Below, piece after piece: positions 7,843 through 21,626 of a stretch of DNA of 64,000 nucleotides (its first letter is position 1; each line of letters opens with the position of its first letter). Source of the DNA: Aliiroseovarius sp. PrR006 (lineage in GTDB: Bacteria > Pseudomonadota > Alphaproteobacteria > Rhodobacterales > Rhodobacteraceae). Under the pieces are notes generated by a model. It was given only the letters and a program-made list of their open reading frames with translations. It was not told the origin of the DNA and ran no database searches. The DNA lies in the NCBI RefSeq assembly GCF_010500215.1, contig NZ_JAAGOY010000004.1, positions 310,001 to 374,000 of the forward strand. The letters run 5' to 3'. The position numbers and the translations under genes are program-made.

Positions 7843-9009
7843 ATGATTAAAGATCAGCAAATCACCATCTTGGGCGCCGGGATCGGCGGATTGGCTGCGG
7901 CCGTTGCCTTGGCCCAGCGCGGCGCGAAAGTAACCGTTCTGGAGCAAGCCCCTGCCATCACCGAGGTCGGCGCGGGATTTCAGATCAGCCCGAACGGTGT
8001 CCGTGTGCTGGACGCCTTGGGACTGGGGGATAAGGCGCGGGCACAGGCGGTGCGGGGGCAGGGTGTCTGGCTGCGGGATGGGGTCTCGGGGCATGGCGTT
8101 CTGGATTTGGACTTTCGCAAACTGAAACCTGACGACACGTTCCTGCTGTATCACCGCGCAGATCTTCAGAAACTGCTTCACCAGGCTGCGCTGGATGCGG
8201 GTGTCACAGTTCTCTGTGGACAGCGGGTGCAGGCGGTGCACCCGGGGCCGGATGGCTCCGAGGTGACGCTTGAAGGCCAAGACCCGGTCAACATGGGCTT
8301 TGTGGTCGGCGCGGACGGGCTGCATTCGGTCATGCGCGCGGCGCTGAACGGCCCGGCGACGCCTGAGTTCACCGGGCAGGTGGCCTGGCGTGCGCTGGTG
8401 CCCGCCACGGGGCGCGAGCAAAGCGAGGCGACGGTTTTTATGGGGCCGGGGCGCCACATGGTGACATATCCGCTGCGCGAAGGCCGCGTGGTTAACATCG
8501 TCGCGGTTGAAGAACGCGACACTTGGGCTGAAGAAGGCTGGTTTCACAAGGATGATCCAGCCAATCTGTTGGCGGCATTCTCGGACTTTTGCGACGATGC
8601 GATGGCGCTTCTTGAGCGCGTGGACAAGGCGCATATCTGGGGTCTGTTCCTGCACCCGGTGGCCGAGTATTGGCATCAGGGGCAGGCGGTGTTGCTGGGC
8701 GATGCAGCCCACCCCACCTTGCCCTTCATGGCGCAAGGGGCCGTGATGGCGTTGGAGGACGCGTGGGTGCTGGCAGACTGTCTGGATCGGTTCGGGGTCG
8801 AACGCGGGCCTGCGGTCTATCAAGACAAGCGCCGCCCGCGCACAGCAAAAATCGTGGCCGAGGCGCACAAGAACGCGCGCAACTATCACTATGCAAACCC
8901 GTTGGTGCGCAACGCGGGGCACACGGCGATGCGGCTGGTCGGGCGGTTTGCGCCGCACGCGTTGATGCGGCGCTATGACTGGATCTATGACTTCGACGTT
9001 ACGGCTTAA
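7843..9009 (+). CDS. FAD-dependent aromatic monooxygenase (salicylate hydroxylase-like)
   Basis: The 388-residue protein opens with the FAD-binding GxGxxG motif (GAGIGGLAAA, residues 11-20), carries the DG motif of this class in VVGADGLHSVMRAAL (about residues 150-165), and has the second FAD motif GDAAHPTLPFMAQGA near residue 290. This set defines class A flavoprotein monooxygenases such as salicylate 1-hydroxylase and 3-hydroxybenzoate 6-hydroxylase, which hydroxylate aromatic rings with NAD(P)H and O2. The exact substrate cannot be read. Its stop overlaps the stop of the convergent gene at 9006. Confidence 0.83.
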   Translation: MIKDQQITILGAGIGGLAAAVALAQRGAKVTVLEQAPAITEVGAGFQISPNGVRVLDALGLGDKARAQAVRGQGVWLRDGVSGHGVLDLDFRKLKPDDTFLLYHRADLQKLLHQAALDAGVTVLCGQRVQAVHPGPDGSEVTLEGQDPVNMGFVVGADGLHSVMRAALNGPATPEFTGQVAWRALVPATGREQSEATVFMGPGRHMVTYPLREGRVVNIVAVEERDTWAEEGWFHKDDPANLLAAFSDFCDDAMALLERVDKAHIWGLFLHPVAEYWHQGQAVLLGDAAHPTLPFMAQGAVMALEDAWVLADCLDRFGVERGPAVYQDKRRPRTAKIVAEAHKNARNYHYANPLVRNAGHTAMRLVGRFAPHALMRRYDWIYDFDVTA

Positions 9010-9818
9010 AGCAACGCGTCGATCTTGTCGCCCGAGATGCCTTTACCCAAAAGGCTGAAATCTCCGTCTTCGAACATGCCGTGGGCCGCGTCAAAGATCA
9101 CCCGATGCGTCGCACGGGCGAGCGCTGATCCAAGCGAGATCCGCGCCACGCCTGCCTTGGCAAAGTCCCGGCGGCTGTGTTGCGTGAACGGTCCTGCGGC
9201 CAAGGCATTCACGGGCAGATCCGTCGACGCACAAATCGCCGCCTGATCCTCGATCGTGCCGGGCAGGGGGATGTAAAGGCAGTCCGCCCCGGCGTCCTCG
9301 TACCCCTTCAAACGCGCCATCGCTTCGGACAGATTATATTGCCCGTTCATCACCCCATCCGCACGCGCGACCAGCACGAAGTCACCGGGAAGCGCGCGGG
9401 CGGCTGCCGCAGCCGCACGGATGCGCTCAATCGCCTTGTCGCGGGCATAGGGTTTGGCGTCGGGCAAAGCCGTATCCTCGATCGAGATGCCCGCCAGACC
9501 GGCCTCGTAGGCCAGCTTCACGGTCTCGGCGCAGGTGTCGGGATCATCGCCAAAGCCGTTCTCGAAATCGCCCGAAACCGGGATGTCTACAGCGGCCACC
9601 AGATCCTGCGCATGGGCCAGTGCTTCGTCGCGGGTCACATGACCCATATCCGGGCGGCCCAGCGTGAAGGCATGCGCGGCTGACGATGTGGCGATTGCCT
9701 CGGCCCCTAAGGCCGCCAGCATCTTGGCGCTGCCAATGTCCCATGCGTTGGCCAGAATGAACGGGTTGCCCTTTTGGTGCAGGACGCGAAAGGCGGTGCC
9801 GCGATTGGTGTCGGTCAT
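9006..9818 (-). CDS. Isocitrate lyase/PEP mutase family protein
   Basis: The 270-residue protein belongs to the ICL/PEP mutase superfamily. It shows the N-terminal NAWDIGSAKMLAALGAEAIATSS, the metal-binding acidic region GDFENGFGDD and the SIEDT motif following GLAGI. Family enzymes make or break C-C or P-C bonds next to a carboxylate. Members of this branch include oxaloacetate hydrolase-like and 2-methylisocitrate lyase-like proteins; the KKCGH-type lyase cysteine motif is not seen. ATG 9818 is preferred because GGGGAGG lies upstream; an ATG at 9839 lacks such a site. Confidence 0.8.
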   Translation of the reverse strand: MTDTNRGTAFRVLHQKGNPFILANAWDIGSAKMLAALGAEAIATSSAAHAFTLGRPDMGHVTRDEALAHAQDLVAAVDIPVSGDFENGFGDDPDTCAETVKLAYEAGLAGISIEDTALPDAKPYARDKAIERIRAAAAAARALPGDFVLVARADGVMNGQYNLSEAMARLKGYEDAGADCLYIPLPGTIEDQAAICASTDLPVNALAAGPFTQHSRRDFAKAGVARISLGSALARATHRVIFDAAHGMFEDGDFSLLGKGISGDKIDALL

Positions 9819-9984
9819 GATGTGCCTCCCCATGTTCACATTTGTTCCCCTTCAGGAATTCACGTGCTATTCGGTTTGTCAAACCCCGGAAATCGGTGCG
9901 GAATGCGGTTCCCAAAGAAAACAGGTCCTTTAGGGACAGAAATATCACCTCGCCCCTTTCCAAATGCCCCAACCCATGAGATAG

Positions 9985-11469
<1,485 letters not shown>

Positions 11470-11490
11470 TGCCATGACAGGGATCCTGCG

Positions 11491-12660
11491 ATGACACCCG
11501 GCGCACGCGTCGCCGCTGCAATCGAGGTGCTGGACAGCTATCTGTCCGGCACACCGGTCGAGCAAGCCCTGACCGGCTGGGCACGCAGCCACCGTTTTGC
11601 AGGCTCGAAAGACCGGGCCGCCATCCGCGATCACGTGTTTGACGCGGTGCGCCGCTTGGCGTCGGCGCAGGCGCTTGGCGGCGGCACGGACGGACGCGCC
11701 GTGATGATTGGGCTTCTGCGCGGGCAGGGACTGGATCCGGAAGAGCTGTTCACCGGAGAAGGCCACGCACCTTCTGTGTTGAGTGACACCGAAGCGTCAG
11801 TCTCGGCAGATATGACCCGCGCGCAGTCGCTGGACTGCCCGGACTGGCTGTTGACAGAGTTTGATCGCAGCCTTGGCGCAGATGCAGACGCCGTGCTGGA
11901 CAGTCTGCGCAACCGGGCGCCCGTGTTCGTGCGGGCAAATCTGGCGAAATGCGATCGCGAGAGGGCCGCGACGATCCTGGCGGAAGATGGGATCGAAACA
12001 CGGCCGTCCGTATTGGCGTCCTCGGCACTTGAAGTGATTGAGAATCCCCGCAAAATCAAAACTTCACGCGCGTTTCTTGAAGGCTATGTCGAGCTTCAGG
12101 ATGCCGCTTCCCAAGCCGTGATCGAGGCTTTGAACATTCAGCCTGGCATGCGGGTTCTGGACTATTGTGCTGGCGGTGGCGGCAAGGCGTTGGCGATGGC
12201 CGCACTGGGGGCGGATGTGACCGCGCATGACCTGTCGTGGGAGCGGATGAAAGACATCCCGGCGCGGGCCGCGCGTGCTGGTGTCTCGATCAAACGGGTC
12301 CGGCACGAAGACCTGAAAAACCTTGGCGGGTTTGATCTGGTGCTAGCCGATGCTCCGTGTTCTGGCAGTGGATCATGGCGGCGTGCTCCGCATGGAAAGT
12401 GGCTTTTGACGCCTGAAAAACTCGCCGGGATCCAGTCTGCGCAGTGGGACATCCTACGCGCGATGCCATCCTGTCTGACACCCGGCGGGCAAATGGCCTA
12501 CGCCACCTGTTCGGTTCTGAAAAGCGAAAATCAGGATCAGGTGCAGGCGTTTCTAAGTGATTGTGATAATTACAAGATGTCGTCAGAGCGCCAGTTTACA
12601 CCGCTGGACGGCGGCGACGGATTTTACGTGTCACAACTTATGCACAATTCGGGCAAATAA
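11491..12660 (+). CDS. RsmB-like RNA (cytosine-5) methyltransferase
   Basis: The 389-residue protein has an N-terminal NusB-like helical domain (about residues 1-120) and a C-terminal SAM-dependent methyltransferase domain. The SAM site is VLDYCAGGGGKALAMAA (about residues 218-235). Motif IV DAPCSGSGSWRRAPH (about residues 288-302) and motif VI YATCSVLKSEN hold the two catalytic cysteines of m5C methyltransferases. RsmB modifies 16S rRNA at C967 in E. coli. The alternative is another NOL1/NOP2/Sun-family enzyme; the N-terminal domain favours RsmB-like. Confidence 0.88.
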   Translation: MTPGARVAAAIEVLDSYLSGTPVEQALTGWARSHRFAGSKDRAAIRDHVFDAVRRLASAQALGGGTDGRAVMIGLLRGQGLDPEELFTGEGHAPSVLSDTEASVSADMTRAQSLDCPDWLLTEFDRSLGADADAVLDSLRNRAPVFVRANLAKCDRERAATILAEDGIETRPSVLASSALEVIENPRKIKTSRAFLEGYVELQDAASQAVIEALNIQPGMRVLDYCAGGGGKALAMAALGADVTAHDLSWERMKDIPARAARAGVSIKRVRHEDLKNLGGFDLVLADAPCSGSGSWRRAPHGKWLLTPEKLAGIQSAQWDILRAMPSCLTPGGQMAYATCSVLKSENQDQVQAFLSDCDNYKMSSERQFTPLDGGDGFYVSQLMHNSGK

Positions 12661-12691
12661 AAAACAATCATAGGTAGTCTACCTTCCTTCA

Positions 12692-12707
12692 TTAATCGGG
12701 CATTAAC
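12692..12707 (+). promoter_or_regulatory. CtrA-type box upstream of cckA
   Basis: TTAA-TCGGGCA-TTAAC is an exact match to the alphaproteobacterial CtrA consensus TTAA-N7-TTAA(C). It lies 44 bp before the cckA start, and a small hairpin (CCCTCTT/AAGAGGG, 12707-12729) follows it. Since CckA controls CtrA phosphorylation, this would be a feedback site. Based on motif match only. Confidence 0.6.
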
Positions 12708-12750
12708 CCTCTTCTTTCAGAAAAGAGGGGATTTCTGAGAAGGAACCATC

Positions 12751-15138
12751 GTGCATTCACTCGCCTTCACCTCGCATCCATTTGCTCTTGTTGCATTGCG
12801 CCTCGCGCCCAGAACGTGGCTATTGATGCTGATTGGCGCCGTGTTTTTAGGGGCATCTTGGTTGGTTGTGTCTCCTAAGGTCGGGCTTGGTCTGATTCTG
12901 ACCGGGATGGCCTTCATCAGCTTGGCTACGGTCATTGGGGGACTCGCTTTATTGCAGAAACTGCGCAGGGGGCGGTTGGCGTCTGCTTTGTCGGGCCTGT
13001 TCGAGAATGACAAGACCGCGGCTTTCCTAACAGATGGCGATGGCGCGGTGATCTATCGCAATGCGGCATCACGAGATCTGTTCGAGGGCGCATCCAGCAA
13101 TGCCCTGTCGATGCAACTGGCGGATTTCTATGCGGCACCGGCCTCGGTTCTTTATGGGTTGCAAAGGCGTGCGCAGGCGTTGGGAAACGCAACGGAAGAG
13201 GTCAATACAGCGCGCGGGCGGATCCGCATACAGATCCACCTTGTCGAAGAAGGTGGGTTTCTATGGAAGATAGAGCAGTATTCTTTGCGGGATGCGGGCG
13301 CGCGCGGGGGCGAGCACATTGGCCTTCCGATGATGACTGCCTCGAAAACCGGGACCATCCTGTTCATGAACGACGCTGCGCGGAACCTGTTGGGCGGGCG
13401 CGAAACCACGCTGGATCGAATTTTTACCGAGTTTCCACTGCAGCCGGGTACGATCATGCAGGTGTCCGGGCGTGATGGACCCGTGCCTGCCTTGGTATGC
13501 GAGCTTCCCACTTCTGCTGGGCGACGAGAGCTTTACCTGCTGCCGCCAAGCTCGGCGCCAGAGCTTTCAACCGATGAATGGGCGTTTATTGATGGGCTGC
13601 CGGTTCCCTTGTTAAAGGTCGATCTCGGCGGTCGCATCACCATGGCCAACCGCCGTGCCCGTGATCTGCTGGGGGATAAAGACGCGATTGGGTCCTTGAT
13701 GGCGGATCAAGTTGAGGGGCTTGGGCGCCCGGTGTCTGAATGGCTCCGAGAGGCCCATGCCGGGCGGCATCTTGGCCGCTCTGAAATTGTCCGTGCAACA
13801 CGCATTGATGAAGATGTCTTCATCCAGATTTCGCTGGCTCAAATCAGCGAAGAAAACAGTACCGCCCTTGTGGCTGTGCTGCAGGACGCGACCGAGTTGA
13901 AGTCGCTGGAAGCCCAGTTCGTGCAAAGCCAGAAGATGGAGGCGATTGGCCAGCTCGCCGGTGGTGTTGCCCATGATTTCAATAACTTGCTGACCGCGAT
14001 CTCGGGGCATTGCGACCTTCTGATGATGGGGCGCGACGAGCAAGACCCGGCCTATTCCGACCTGTCTCAGATCATTCAGAATGCCAACCGCGCCGCCGCG
14101 TTGGTTCGGCAGCTTCTGGCATTCTCGCGCAAGCAGACGTTGAGGCCTGAAAAGCTTCTGTTGACCGAGTCGCTTGCGGATTTAACCCACCTGTTGAACC
14201 GTTTGGTGGGCGAAAAGATCTCGCTCCAACTGGATCACGATGCAGAGCTTATGCCCATTCGCGCCGACCGGCGGCAGCTGGATCAGGTGATTATGAACCT
14301 TGTGGTAAATGCTCGGGATGCGATGCAAAATGGTGGAACGATCCGCGTCGAAACCCGCAATGTTTTCCTTGAAACGGCCCTTCGGCGCGATCGCGCCAGC
14401 GTTCCTGCTGGGGACTACGTTGCCATTCGCGTGATAGATGAAGGAACGGGTATTCCGGCTGATAAAATCGGTAAAATTTTCGAGCCGTTTTTTACCACCA
14501 AAAAAGCCGGTAAAGGCACCGGGCTTGGTCTGTCGATGGCTTATGGCATCGTGAAGCAGATGGGCGGGTACATTTTCGTCGACTCACTGCCGGGGCAGGG
14601 CACGACCTTCACGCTGTATTTCCCGGTCAGTCGAGAGATCGATTTTCCGGAAGATGCCGTCGAGGCGGACGTGGACGATAATATCCAAGATATGGGCGCC
14701 CCGCAGGCAGTGTTAGAGCTGTCTCTTGATACGCCTGCGGTTACCCAAAAAACTGAGCCAACAAATGCAGATGCCGGTGGTGTGGTCCTGTTGGTCGAAG
14801 ATGAAGCGCCCGTGCGCGCCTTTGCCTCGCGCGCACTTCGCATGCGGGGGTTCACGGTTTTGGAAGCGGACTGCGCCGAACAAGCCTTGCAGGTTCTGGA
14901 AGATACCGCGCTAAAGATCGACGTGTTTGTCACCGATGTGATCATGCCCGGAATGGACGGCCCAACTTGGGTGAGCAAGGCACTCAAGGATCGCCCGGAC
15001 GCGAAGGTGGTGTTCATGTCGGGCTATGCCGAGGATTCGGTGTCGGATCATCAGGCGCGTATCCCAAACTCGGTCTTCCTGCCAAAACCGTTCTCGCTAA
15101 CGGATCTGACTGCAACCGTGAATGACCAGATACACTGA
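12751..15138 (+). CDS. cckA: Hybrid sensor histidine kinase CckA
   Basis: The 795-residue protein has two N-terminal transmembrane helices (about 22-40 and 46-68), PAS-like regions, a histidine kinase core with phospho-acceptor His408 in [15 protein letters not shown], an ATP-binding domain ([13 protein letters not shown]) and a C-terminal receiver domain with Asp729 in [12 protein letters not shown]. This is the layout of CckA, which passes phosphate through ChpT to CtrA and controls cell-cycle, motility and gene-transfer-agent genes. The start is GTG 12751 with AAGGA upstream. A CtrA-type box precedes it. Confidence 0.92.
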   Translation: MHSLAFTSHPFALVALRLAPRTWLLMLIGAVFLGASWLVVSPKVGLGLILTGMAFISLATVIGGLALLQKLRRGRLASALSGLFENDKTAAFLTDGDGAVIYRNAASRDLFEGASSNALSMQLADFYAAPASVLYGLQRRAQALGNATEEVNTARGRIRIQIHLVEEGGFLWKIEQYSLRDAGARGGEHIGLPMMTASKTGTILFMNDAARNLLGGRETTLDRIFTEFPLQPGTIMQVSGRDGPVPALVCELPTSAGRRELYLLPPSSAPELSTDEWAFIDGLPVPLLKVDLGGRITMANRRARDLLGDKDAIGSLMADQVEGLGRPVSEWLREAHAGRHLGRSEIVRATRIDEDVFIQISLAQISEENSTALVAVLQDATELKSLEAQFVQSQKMEAIGQLAGGVAHDFNNLLTAISGHCDLLMMGRDEQDPAYSDLSQIIQNANRAAALVRQLLAFSRKQTLRPEKLLLTESLADLTHLLNRLVGEKISLQLDHDAELMPIRADRRQLDQVIMNLVVNARDAMQNGGTIRVETRNVFLETALRRDRASVPAGDYVAIRVIDEGTGIPADKIGKIFEPFFTTKKAGKGTGLGLSMAYGIVKQMGGYIFVDSLPGQGTTFTLYFPVSREIDFPEDAVEADVDDNIQDMGAPQAVLELSLDTPAVTQKTEPTNADAGGVVLLVEDEAPVRAFASRALRMRGFTVLEADCAEQALQVLEDTALKIDVFVTDVIMPGMDGPTWVSKALKDRPDAKVVFMSGYAEDSVSDHQARIPNSVFLPKPFSLTDLTATVNDQIH

Positions 15139-15305
15139 TAGCCCGGATCAGATCACCAAAATCGTCATCGGCACTTGGCATAACCTACCGTAATATAACA
15201 CTATAATAGGCATTGTTCTGCTTTGTAACGCGCGTGAATCTGGCGTTAAGAAATTGGTTACCCTTTGCTCGTACACTGTCGATTAGCAAAAACTTTACTT
15301 GAATT

Positions 15306-15351
15306 GTTCTTTTTTTGTACTCATACAGATGGGTGAGAACAAGACGGGAAC
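15306..15351 (+). promoter_or_regulatory. LexA/SOS boxes upstream of recA
   Basis: A perfect alphaproteobacterial SOS box GAAC-N7-GAAC is at 15337-15351, and a near match GTTC-N7-GTAC is at 15306-15320, 31 bp away (three helical turns). Both lie within 100 bp upstream of recA. A possible promoter TTGAAT (15299-15304) - 17 bp - CATACA (15322-15327) runs through the first box, so LexA bound there would block polymerase. The boxes are visible directly; the promoter is tentative. Confidence 0.75.
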
Positions 15352-15402
15352 AATCCTGTGATTGCTGCATGCAGGCGGGTGTGGAATAAGTGAGGGCAAG
15401 AG

Positions 15403-16479
15403 ATGGCAACAGCGGATATTTTTCAGATGAAGAAAGACAGCGACAAGCAAAAGGCGCTCGATAGCGCGCTGGCCCAGATCGAACGTCAGTTCGGCAAGGG
15501 CTCGATCATGAAACTTGGCGCGGACAATCCGGTTGCCGAAATTGAATCGACCTCGACCGGATCGTTGGGGCTGGATATCGCGCTGGGGATCGGTGGTCTG
15601 CCGAAGGGTCGGATCGTGGAAATCTATGGCCCGGAAAGCTCGGGTAAGACGACGCTGACGCTGCATTGTGTTGCCGAGGAGCAGAAAAAGGGCGGCGTCT
15701 GTGCGTTCGTGGACGCGGAACACGCGCTGGATCCGCTTTATGCCAAGAAACTGGGCGTCGATCTGGACGAGCTGCTGATTTCGCAGCCCGACACCGGCGA
15801 ACAGGCGTTGGAGATCGTGGATACGCTGGTCCGTTCGGGCGCGGTGAACATGGTTGTGGTCGACTCGGTTGCGGCCCTGACGCCGAAATCCGAGCTTGAA
15901 GGAGATATGGGCGACAGTAGTGTGGGTGTTCAGGCCCGCTTGATGAGCCAAGCCATGCGCAAACTGACCTCGTCGATTGCACGCTCGAATTGCATGGTGA
16001 TCTTCATCAACCAGATCCGTATGAAAATCGGCGTGATGTTTGGTAGCCCGGAAACGACGACGGGCGGCAATGCGCTGAAATTCTACAGCTCGGTCCGTCT
16101 GGACATCCGCCGTATCGGCGCGATCAAGGACCGTGACGAAGTGGTCGGCAACGCTACACGCGTGAAAGTCGTGAAGAACAAGGTAGCCCCGCCGTTCAAA
16201 CAGGTCGAGTTCGACATCATGTATGGCGAAGGCATCTCGAAAATGGGCGAGCTTCTGGACCTTGGCGTAAAGGCCGGTGTGGTCGAGAAATCGGGCTCGT
16301 GGTTCAGCTATGGAGACGAACGGATCGGGCAGGGACGTGAGAACGCCAAGAACTACCTGCGCGAACACAAACGCACCGCGCTGGAAATCGAAGACAAGAT
16401 CCGCGCCGCGCATGGTCTGGATTTCGATATGCCCGAGCATGAAAAGGGCGAGGATGATGACGGGCTTCTTGAGGCTTAA
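15403..16479 (+). CDS. recA: Recombinase RecA
   Basis: The 358-residue protein carries the Walker A motif [10 protein letters not shown] (about residues 70-79), Walker [10 protein letters not shown], the L1 and L2 DNA loops ([19 protein letters not shown] and [14 protein letters not shown]), and an acidic C-terminus. RecA forms filaments on single-stranded DNA, drives homologous recombination and stimulates LexA cleavage. Two SOS boxes upstream and a strong terminator downstream make it a single-gene, DNA-damage-induced unit. Confidence 0.99.
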   Translation: MATADIFQMKKDSDKQKALDSALAQIERQFGKGSIMKLGADNPVAEIESTSTGSLGLDIALGIGGLPKGRIVEIYGPESSGKTTLTLHCVAEEQKKGGVCAFVDAEHALDPLYAKKLGVDLDELLISQPDTGEQALEIVDTLVRSGAVNMVVVDSVAALTPKSELEGDMGDSSVGVQARLMSQAMRKLTSSIARSNCMVIFINQIRMKIGVMFGSPETTTGGNALKFYSSVRLDIRRIGAIKDRDEVVGNATRVKVVKNKVAPPFKQVEFDIMYGEGISKMGELLDLGVKAGVVEKSGSWFSYGDERIGQGRENAKNYLREHKRTALEIEDKIRAAHGLDFDMPEHEKGEDDDGLLEA

Positions 16480-16500
16480 TATCCCCCGATAATTTGATCA

Positions 16501-16528
16501 AAGGACTGGCCCCGGCCGGTCCTTTTTT
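16501..16528 (+). terminator. Rho-independent terminator of recA
   Basis: AAGGACTGGCC pairs with GGCCGGTCCTT (one G-U pair) and is followed by a run of six T residues. Confidence 0.88.
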
Positions 16529-16617
16529 CTTTGAACCCACCTGAAGGGCTTCGCGCTGTGGACAGCACGCGCGCGCAAGGGTAAACGAAACCGACAGCGC
16601 TTAAGAGACGAGACAAA

Positions 16618-19263
16618 ATGGCCAGCCTCAACGATATCCGTTCGACTTTTCTGAACTATTTTGAACGCGAAGGGCACACGATCGTGGACAGCTCTCCGCT
16701 GGTGCCACGCAACGATCCGACGCTGATGTTCGTGAATTCGGGCATGGTGCAGTTCAAGAACCTCTTCACCGGGGTGGAGAAACGCGACTATGTACGGGCC
16801 ACCACGGCGCAGAAATGTGTCCGTGCGGGCGGCAAGCACAACGATCTGGACAATGTGGGCTATACAGCGCGTCACCACACGTTCTTCGAGATGCTGGGGA
16901 ATTTCAGTTTTGGCGACTACTTCAAGAAAGAGGCCATTCCCTTTGCCTGGAACCTGATCACCAAGGAATTCGGGATCCCGAAAGAGCGCCTTTACGTCAC
17001 TGTCTATCACACGGATGACGAAGCGTTTGATATCTGGAAAAGCCTCGGCGTGCCCGAGGATCGGATCATCCGTATCGCGACGTCGGACAACTTCTGGCAG
17101 ATGGGGCCGACTGGTCCTTGCGGACCGTGTACCGAGATTTTCTATGATCACGGCGAGCACATTTGGGGTGGCCCTCCCGGTTCGCCCGAGGAAGATGGCG
17201 ACCGTTTCATCGAAATCTGGAACATCGTGTTCATGCAAAACGAGCAGTTCGAAGACGGCTCGATGATTGATCTGGACATGCAGTCGATCGACACCGGCAT
17301 GGGGCTGGAACGTATCGGCGCGCTGCTTCAGGGCAGCCATGACAACTATGACACCGATCTGTTCAAGTCGCTGATCGAGGCGTCTGCCCATGCGACGGGC
17401 GTGGATCCATATGGCGACAACAACGTGCATCACCGCGTGATCGCGGATCACCTGCGCTCGACCTCGTTCCTGATTGCAGATGGCGTGATGCCGTCGAACG
17501 AAGGCCGTGGCTATGTGCTGCGCCGCATCATGCGCCGTGCCATGCGCCATGCGCACCTGCTGGGCGCAAAAGATCCGGTCATGCACCGTCTGGTGCCAGA
17601 GCTGGTGGCCCAGATGGGTCAGGCCTATCCGGAACTCAGCCGCGGTCAGATGATGATCGAGGAAACCCTTCTGAACGAAGAAACCCGCTTCAAGAAGACG
17701 CTGGATCGCGGTCTGAAGCTGCTGGATGACGAGGTGTCCGGTCTGGCTGAAGGTGCGGACCTGCCGGGTGAAACCGCGTTTAAGCTTTACGACACTTACG
17801 GCTTCCCGCTGGACCTGACACAGGATGCGCTGCGTGAAAAGGGTCTGGGTGTGGATCAGCCGGGTTTTGACGCCGCGATGGAAGAGCAGAAAGCACGTGC
17901 ACGTGCCGCTTGGTCCGGTTCGGGCGAAGCTGCGGATGCGACCATCTGGTTTGACATGGCCGAAGAGCACGGCGTGACCGAGTTCCTTGGCTATGACACC
18001 GAACACGCCGAGGGACAGGTTCTGGCGCTGGTACAAGACGGCAAACCCGTCGACAGCGCGAAGGCCGGTGACGAGGTGCAGATCGTGGTGAACCAGACGC
18101 CGTTCTACGCCGAGAGCGGTGGTCAGGTGGGTGATACTGGCCTGATCCGCACCGAAAGCGGCTCGGCCCATGTGACCGACACCAAGAAGGTTGCAGATGT
18201 GTTCATCCACGTGGCCAAGATTGACGAAGGTGAAATCAGCAAAGGGCAGGGCGCGGAACTGGCCGTGGATCACCTGCGCCGCACCGCCATTCGCGCCAAC
18301 CACTCGGCTACGCACCTGCTGCACGAGGCGCTGCGCAACGAGCTGGGAGAGCATGTCGCACAGCGTGGGTCGCTGAATGCGGATGATCGTCTGCGCTTTG
18401 ACTTCAGCCACAACAAGGCCGTCACCCCGCAAGAGCTGGGCAACATCGCGCGCGAGGTGAACACCTATATCCGCCAGAACACGCCCGTTGAGACCCGGAT
18501 CATGACGCCGGACGACGCGCGTGACATGGGTGCGCAGGCGCTGTTTGGCGAGAAATACGGGGATGAGGTGCGCGTGGTCTCGATGGGTCATGCGGCGACT
18601 GGCAAGGGTGCGAATGGCGAAACCTATTCGCTCGAACTCTGCGGCGGTACCCATGTGAAACAAACCGGCGATATCGGCATCTGTGTGATCCTGTCAGAAG
18701 GGGCCTCGGCCGCGGGTATTCGCCGGATCGAGGCGCTGACCGGTAAAGCCGCCGTCGCGCATATCGAAGCCGAAGCCGCGCGCGGGTCCGAGCTTCAGGG
18801 CATGCTGAAAGCCAAGCCTGAACAGGTAGTCGACCGTGTGAAAGGTCTGATGGACGAACGCAAGGCGCTACAGAACGAGATTTCGGCGCTGAAGCGCGAG
18901 CTGGCCAAGGCGGCTGGCGCGGGCGCAGAAGCCAAGGACATCAACGGTGTGAAATTCCTGGCCATGTCGATCTCTGGCGTGGGCGGAAAAGACCTGCAAG
19001 CGCTTGTGAATGAACAGAAAGATGCGCTGGGATCCGGCGCGGTTCTGATCATCTCGGACAATGACGGCAAGGTGGCTGTTGCTGCGGGCGTCACCGCAGA
19101 TCTGACCGACAAACTGTCCGCGGTCGATCTGGTGAAAGCCGCTGTGCCTGAACTGGGCGGCAAAGGCGGCGGTGGCCGTCCCGAGCTGGCACAGGGTGGC
19201 GGTGCGGATGCCTCGAAAGCGGCTGAAGCCATCGCAGCTGCCGAGGCCGCAATCGCGGGCTAA
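16618..19263 (+). CDS. alaS: Alanine-tRNA ligase
   Basis: The 881-residue enzyme attaches alanine to tRNA-Ala. The N-terminal class II aminoacylation domain includes [10 protein letters not shown] and the [14 protein letters not shown] block. The editing domain has the zinc ligands His562 and His566 ([11 protein letters not shown]) with Cys675 and His679 in CGGTHV. The C-terminal C-Ala domain ends in a glycine-rich region ([16 protein letters not shown]) and an alanine-rich tail. Length is typical. A strong terminator follows. Confidence 0.98.
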   Translation: MASLNDIRSTFLNYFEREGHTIVDSSPLVPRNDPTLMFVNSGMVQFKNLFTGVEKRDYVRATTAQKCVRAGGKHNDLDNVGYTARHHTFFEMLGNFSFGDYFKKEAIPFAWNLITKEFGIPKERLYVTVYHTDDEAFDIWKSLGVPEDRIIRIATSDNFWQMGPTGPCGPCTEIFYDHGEHIWGGPPGSPEEDGDRFIEIWNIVFMQNEQFEDGSMIDLDMQSIDTGMGLERIGALLQGSHDNYDTDLFKSLIEASAHATGVDPYGDNNVHHRVIADHLRSTSFLIADGVMPSNEGRGYVLRRIMRRAMRHAHLLGAKDPVMHRLVPELVAQMGQAYPELSRGQMMIEETLLNEETRFKKTLDRGLKLLDDEVSGLAEGADLPGETAFKLYDTYGFPLDLTQDALREKGLGVDQPGFDAAMEEQKARARAAWSGSGEAADATIWFDMAEEHGVTEFLGYDTEHAEGQVLALVQDGKPVDSAKAGDEVQIVVNQTPFYAESGGQVGDTGLIRTESGSAHVTDTKKVADVFIHVAKIDEGEISKGQGAELAVDHLRRTAIRANHSATHLLHEALRNELGEHVAQRGSLNADDRLRFDFSHNKAVTPQELGNIAREVNTYIRQNTPVETRIMTPDDARDMGAQALFGEKYGDEVRVVSMGHAATGKGANGETYSLELCGGTHVKQTGDIGICVILSEGASAAGIRRIEALTGKAAVAHIEAEAARGSELQGMLKAKPEQVVDRVKGLMDERKALQNEISALKRELAKAAGAGAEAKDINGVKFLAMSISGVGGKDLQALVNEQKDALGSGAVLIISDNDGKVAVAAGVTADLTDKLSAVDLVKAAVPELGGKGGGGRPELAQGGGADASKAAEAIAAAEAAIAG

Positions 19264-19284
19264 GTCGCTCTTTCCAAAAGCATT

Positions 19285-19322
19285 AAGGCCGCGTATCGTT
19301 TGCCCGATACGCGGCCTTTTTT
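19285..19322 (+). terminator. Rho-independent terminator of alaS
   Basis: AAGGCCGCGTATCG (19285-19298) pairs perfectly with CGATACGCGGCCTT, followed by a run of T residues to 19322. Confidence 0.92.
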
Positions 19323-19417
19323 GCATTCGACCTTAAAGTCGAGACACGAATACCCTGCCATGCTTCGCATTCTCGGGACATTCGTGTCACTGTCTGCACG
19401 AGAAAGGTCGAATGCAA
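19321..19417. repeat. Long nested inverted repeat upstream of the DUF1330 gene
   Basis: Outer arms of 14 bp (TTGCATTCGACCTT at 19321-19334 and its exact complement at 19404-19417) enclose inner arms of 9 bp (GACACGAAT at 19343-19351 and ATTCGTGTC at 19380-19388). The tip has a further partial hairpin. Transcription through it would give one long structured RNA between the alaS terminator and the DUF1330 ribosome binding site. Confidence 0.75.
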
Positions 19418-19435
19418 ATAACTGGAGAACTGCCC

Positions 19436-19723
19436 ATGCCCGCCCTTTGGATTGCTCACGTCACCGTCACGGATGAAGACGCCTATGGCAAGTACGCCAA
19501 GCTTGCTGGTCCTGCCGTAGCGAAACATGGCGGCAAGTTCATCGCCCGCGGAGGGCGCTATGTGCAGCTTGAAGGCAAAGACCGCCCGCGCAATGTCGTC
19601 GCGAAGTTTGAAAGCGTCGAAGCAGCCGAGGCTTGTTATCATTCGCCCGAATATCAAGAGGCGCTGAGCCACGCGCGCAACGCGTCCGAGCGTGAATTGC
19701 TGATCGTAGAGGTGGATGAATAA
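19436..19723 (+). CDS. DUF1330 protein
   Basis: The 95-residue protein starts MPALWIAHVTVTDEDAYGKY and matches the DUF1330 ferredoxin-like fold family, with the typical ARGGRY, RNVVAKFESVEAAEACYHSPEYQEAL and RELLIVE segments. Function unknown; cytoplasmic. ATG 19436 is chosen because GGAG lies eight bases upstream; an earlier ATG at 19412 falls inside the inverted repeat. The structured leader just upstream suggests post-transcriptional control. Confidence 0.86.
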   Translation: MPALWIAHVTVTDEDAYGKYAKLAGPAVAKHGGKFIARGGRYVQLEGKDRPRNVVAKFESVEAAEACYHSPEYQEALSHARNASERELLIVEVDE

Positions 19724-19752
19724 ACCCGTCTAACATGCAGATATAAAAGAAA

Positions 19753-19772
19753 AAGGGGCCTTTCGGCCCCTT
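19753..19772 (-). terminator. Terminator of typA (minus strand)
   Basis: AAGGGGCC-GAAA-GGCCCCTT on the minus strand is followed by TTTCTTTT. On the plus strand there is no T run, so it mainly serves typA. Confidence 0.82.
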
Positions 19773-19796
19773 AACTATTCCTAAATGTGAAACACG

Positions 19797-21626
<1,830 letters not shown>

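Noticed and set aside
7753-8958. 401-codon minus-strand frame over the flavin monooxygenase gene
   Set aside because: Histidine- and arginine-rich text with no motifs, antisense to a clear flavoprotein.
15295-16440. 381-codon minus-strand frame over recA
   Set aside because: Antisense of recA, no conserved motifs.
16498-18663. 721-codon frame on the minus strand of alaS
   Set aside because: It is the antisense of a perfect AlaS; the frame has no family motifs and arises from GC-rich codon use.
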